A stretch of 64,000 bases of DNA from Streptomyces sp. NBC_00377 (lineage in GTDB: Bacteria; Actinomycetota; Actinomycetes; Streptomycetales; Streptomycetaceae): contig NZ_CP107958.1 in assembly GCF_036075115.1 (NCBI RefSeq), positions 1 through 64,000 on the forward strand, given 5' to 3'. Both the position numbers and the translations under genes were made by a program. The notes below the pieces were generated by a model. That model was not told where the DNA came from and did not search any database. It worked only from the letters and a program-made list of their open reading frames with translations. This document shows positions 61,591 to 64,000 of the stretch, in pieces. Numbering within the stretch: position 1 is the stretch's first letter; each line of letters starts with the position of its first letter.

Positions 61591-61618
61591 CCGGACTCAT
61601 ACCGGGGTATGAGTCCGG
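61591..61618. promoter_or_regulatory. GG-centred palindrome 2 in the divergent promoter
   Basis: Two perfect 13-base arms (61591-61603 and 61606-61618) flank a GG centre, with CTCATACC-GG-GGTATGAG at the core. It is 57 bases before the kinase ATG and about 130 bases before the ABC ATPase start, and is the strongest inverted repeat in the divergent region. A response-regulator operator is the best guess; a terminator is unlikely because no gene ends here. Confidence 0.68.
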
Positions 61619-61674
61619 ACGTGGCTCTGTGGGGTGAAGAGGCCGTCCGATCAGCCGCATACGCTGGCCCTGCT

Positions 61675-62952
61675 ATGAACCTTCCTCACTGGCCACGCGC
61701 TCTGTTCGTCTCCGAACGGCCAGCCCCCGTGTCTGCCACCGCCTCCCGCCACGGCCGCGGGCCTCTGCTGCAGTACACCGTCGCAGCTATGTTGACCGCT
61801 CTGATCGGCACGCTGGGATTCCGGACCATGTTCCACGGATACGGTGTCGGCGTTGCGTCCGCCGTGCTCCTGGCTGCCGTCCAGTCCGCCCCACTGCTCT
61901 TGGCAGTCACCCGCCCGTTGCAGGCGTGGTGGATCATGATGGCCGCAGACCTAGCGTCCTGCGCAGTGCTGTTCCACGCCCCGAGGCTGGAGGGAAATAG
62001 CTGGCCTTGGCCCCCAGCCGTGATCCTCGGACAGCTTGTGCTGCTGGTGGCCGTGGCCCGCCGGGAACGACGTTCCGCCCTGGTGGCTGTCTGGGTGGTC
62101 CTCACCTCCTCCGGTCTGGCCATCGCGGCCGCTTCACCGCACAACCGCGATAGAGGCGACGTGCTGCTGGCCGTCGTCGGCGGCGGGATCCTGCTGGTGG
62201 GTGGGGTGTTGCGCGAGCGGCACGAGGCGCTGCAGCGGCTGGGTGAACAGCAGTTGATCGCCCAGTCGGAACGGGCCCGGCACACCCTCCTGGAGGAGCG
62301 GGCTCGGATCGCCCGGGAGCTGCACGACGTGGTCGCCCACCACATGTCGGTGATCACTGTCCAGGCCGACAGCGCGCCCTACCGGATTCCCGGGACGTCG
62401 GCGGCTGCGCAGGAGGAGTTCGCCGCGATCGCCGTCGCCGCCCGCCAATCCCTGTCCGAGATGCGCATACTCCTCGGCGCGCTGCGCGGCGAGGACTCAG
62501 ACGACGAGCGTCGCCCGCAGCCGGGCCTGAACGGTGTGCCGCACCTGGTAGAGGCCATTGCCCGGGCCGGTGTCCCGGTGAACCTGGTTCTCGACGAGGG
62601 GGTCGTAGAGCTCAAGGAGCTGATCCCGCCGATAGTGGAGCTGTCGGCGTACCGGATCGTGCAGGAGGCGCTGGCGAACGTCGTGCGGCACGCGCCGGGA
62701 GCGCGGACCCGCGTCGAAGTGGAGCTGCTGCCGGACCGCAGCTGCCTGACGGTCCTGGTCGCCAATGCCACTCCGCAGCACTCCTCGGGTTCCCTGGAGA
62801 CCAGCAGTACCGGGCAGGGCCTCGTGGGGATACGCGAGCGAGTCCGCCTGCTCGGGGGTGCCCTGGAGACTGGTCCGACCCTGGACGGTGGCTTCCAGGT
62901 CACCGCTCGACTTCCGCTGCCAGCCCTTCCCCGCAAGGAAAGCAACACATGA
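61675..62952 (+). CDS. Two-component sensor histidine kinase (HisKA_3)
   Basis: A 425-residue NarL-type kinase. Five or so membrane helices fill residues ~30-185 (AVLLAAVQSAPLLLAVTRPL, GQLVLLVAVARRERR, DVLLAVVGGGILLVGGVLRE). The dimerisation box ARIARELHDVVAHHMSVITV carries the phospho-accepting His 217. The HATPase region includes YRIVQEALANVVRHAPGART (N-box) and GQGLVGIRERVRLLGGALET (G-box). ATG 61675 lacks a good ribosome site; ATG 61609 is in frame but overlaps palindrome 2. The stop overlaps the regulator start (ATGA). Confidence 0.92.
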   Translation: MNLPHWPRALFVSERPAPVSATASRHGRGPLLQYTVAAMLTALIGTLGFRTMFHGYGVGVASAVLLAAVQSAPLLLAVTRPLQAWWIMMAADLASCAVLFHAPRLEGNSWPWPPAVILGQLVLLVAVARRERRSALVAVWVVLTSSGLAIAAASPHNRDRGDVLLAVVGGGILLVGGVLRERHEALQRLGEQQLIAQSERARHTLLEERARIARELHDVVAHHMSVITVQADSAPYRIPGTSAAAQEEFAAIAVAARQSLSEMRILLGALRGEDSDDERRPQPGLNGVPHLVEAIARAGVPVNLVLDEGVVELKELIPPIVELSAYRIVQEALANVVRHAPGARTRVEVELLPDRSCLTVLVANATPQHSSGSLETSSTGQGLVGIRERVRLLGGALETGPTLDGGFQVTARLPLPALPRKESNT

Positions 62953-63632
62953 CGATCCGGGTAGTCGTCATCGACGACCAGGCCATGGTCCGCGCAGGCT
63001 TCACCGCCGTGCTGACCGCCCAGAGCGACATCGACGTGGTCGGCGAGGCCGCGAACGGGCGCGAGGGCATCCAAGTCTGCCGCGACCTCCAGCCCGACGT
63101 GGTCCTCATGGACGTGCGCATGCCGGAGATGGACGGTCTGGAGGCCGCCCGCCAGCTCCTGAACCCGCCGCTTGGGGTCACCTACTGCCCCAAGGTGTTG
63201 ATGCTCACCACCTACGACATCGACACCTACATCTATGAGGCGCTCAAGGCCGGCGCCAGCGGCTTCCTACTCAAGGACGCGCCCATCACCGACCTGACCC
63301 GCGCGGTCCGTGTCGTCGCGGAAGGCGACGCACTGCTGTCGCCCTCGGTCACCCGCCGCCTCATCACCGACTTCGCCAGCAATTGGCCCGCGGCGCACGC
63401 GGATGCGGGCGACAACGTTCGACTGAGGAGCCTGACTCCACGGGAGACCGAAATCCTCCGGCTCGTCGCCCGCGGCCAGAGCAACACGCAGATCGCCCAG
63501 AACCTCGTCGTCGCCGAGCAGACCGTGAAAACCCATATCGGCAACATCTTCGCCAAACTCAATCTGCGCGACCGCGCCCAAGCGGTGATTTTCGCCTACG
63601 AGTCGGGACTGATAACCCCCGGCGACCGGTAA
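62949..63632 (+). CDS. NarL/LuxR-type response regulator
   Basis: A 227-residue regulator. The receiver has the acidic pair D9/D10, the phospho-Asp D55 in VVLMDVRMPEMDG, and the conserved Thr/Lys region (LMLTTYD, GFLLKDAP). The C-terminal ~65 residues are a LuxR HTH: LTPRETEILRLVARGQSNTQ, IAQNLVVAEQTVKTHIGNIF. It is translationally coupled to the kinase. The divergent ABC operon and the palindromes between them suggest the usual Streptomyces arrangement in which a cell-envelope or drug signal turns on an exporter. Confidence 0.94.
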   Translation: MTIRVVVIDDQAMVRAGFTAVLTAQSDIDVVGEAANGREGIQVCRDLQPDVVLMDVRMPEMDGLEAARQLLNPPLGVTYCPKVLMLTTYDIDTYIYEALKAGASGFLLKDAPITDLTRAVRVVAEGDALLSPSVTRRLITDFASNWPAAHADAGDNVRLRSLTPRETEILRLVARGQSNTQIAQNLVVAEQTVKTHIGNIFAKLNLRDRAQAVIFAYESGLITPGDR

Positions 63633-64000
63633 CGCGGGGTCCGTACGGTCAAGTGGACGGGGATCCGTTGCTGATTACGGACGCTTTCCGCATCGCTGCG
63701 CTGCGGGGTGAATGACAGCACCGCGGGCGTTGATGCGCAGTTCCATCAGAACGGGGCCGGGGGCGTACACGCCGCCCCGGTCGACGGAGGTGTCGGCGCT
63801 GATCCGGCCGATGGATCGTCCTTCGCGTCGCGGATCCCGGTGCGCCGTCGCTACCGGCGGCGGTGCACTCGCCACAGCAGCGAAAGCCAGTTGCTGCACG
63901 TCGGGCATGACGCGTTGTCCGTCTCATCGAAGGCGGACAGCAGGCCAGCCACCAGTTCGAAAGTGGAGCCGGAGTCGGCAGTCACCGTCGATGGTGCGCC
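63633..64000. other. Window end, unidentified minus-strand coding remnant
   Basis: Past the regulator, a minus-strand frame ending at 63675 (SIGRISADTSVDRGGVYAPG, VLMELRINARGAVIHPAAQR) and another near the right edge (STFELVAGLLSAFDETDN) show coding character, but cannot be joined or named without the sequence beyond 64000. Confidence 0.35.

Overview
The window reads as high-GC actinomycete DNA, almost certainly Streptomyces. The first ~300 bases are packed with hairpin-forming palindromes, as at the end of a linear Streptomyces replicon. A terminal helicase gene and a tap-tpg pair (telomere-associated protein and terminal protein) follow within 11 kb. The simplest reading is that position 1 lies at or near the left telomere of a linear chromosome or linear plasmid. 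The rest is sub-telomeric accessory DNA rich in mobile-element debris. Sequence alone does not decide between plasmid and chromosome.

Layout. 1-11 kb: telomere-like palindromes; a coupled ankyrin/unknown/helicase operon; tandem AraC regulators; a secreted SH3-like protein; a decayed second copy of the helicase 3' end; tpg, and a tap gene carrying an in-frame stop in its HTH region. 11-17 kb: a Tn7/Mu-like transposase with a truncated ATPase partner, a frameshifted acetyltransferase, a secreted triple-repeat ricin-type lectin and plasmid-gene remnants. 17.5-18.4 kb: IS5-type element, copy 1. 18.6-25.1 kb: terpenoid locus with a P450, a terpene synthase, a GGPP-type synthase, a Rieske oxygenase and a half-length prenyl synthase; the last four form one tightly coupled minus-strand operon. 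25-33 kb: small conserved Streptomyces genes, including a C1q/TNF-like protein, a LexA-like wHTH pair, a secreted HNH nuclease, a lipoprotein/micro-membrane-protein/DUF6766 operon, DUF5996 and YceI. 33.8-42 kb: a dense signalling island (CBS, STAS, ANTAR, MEDS-HATPase, HATPase, MetOD1-like, SpoIIE phosphatase). 42.7-49.3 kb: transposon graveyard (IS630 hybrid, Tn3 tnpA fragment, ISL3 fragment cut by IS5 copy 2, and an internally deleted IS630 with intact ends) with a methyltransferase and a small conserved protein between. 49.4-53.3 kb: cupin, broken hydrolase, oxidoreductase and flavodoxin-like genes, and a MarR regulator whose apparent operator palindromes occur three times. 53.5-58.2 kb: STAND NTPase, SRPBCC protein, a dead second terpene cyclase, and a TnsA-like gene. 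58.1-63.6 kb: MacB-type ABC transporter divergent from a NarL-type two-component system, with two GG-centred palindromes between them.

How parts may work together. Helicase, tap and tpg belong to telomere maintenance and linear-replicon transfer, but tap looks broken and tpg has an aberrant C-terminus, so end-patching may depend on another copy elsewhere in the cell. The terpenoid operon would make a polyprenyl diphosphate, cyclise it and oxidise it. The signalling island has all the parts of a partner-switching network except a recognisable sigma factor. I found no rRNA, tRNA or CRISPR array.
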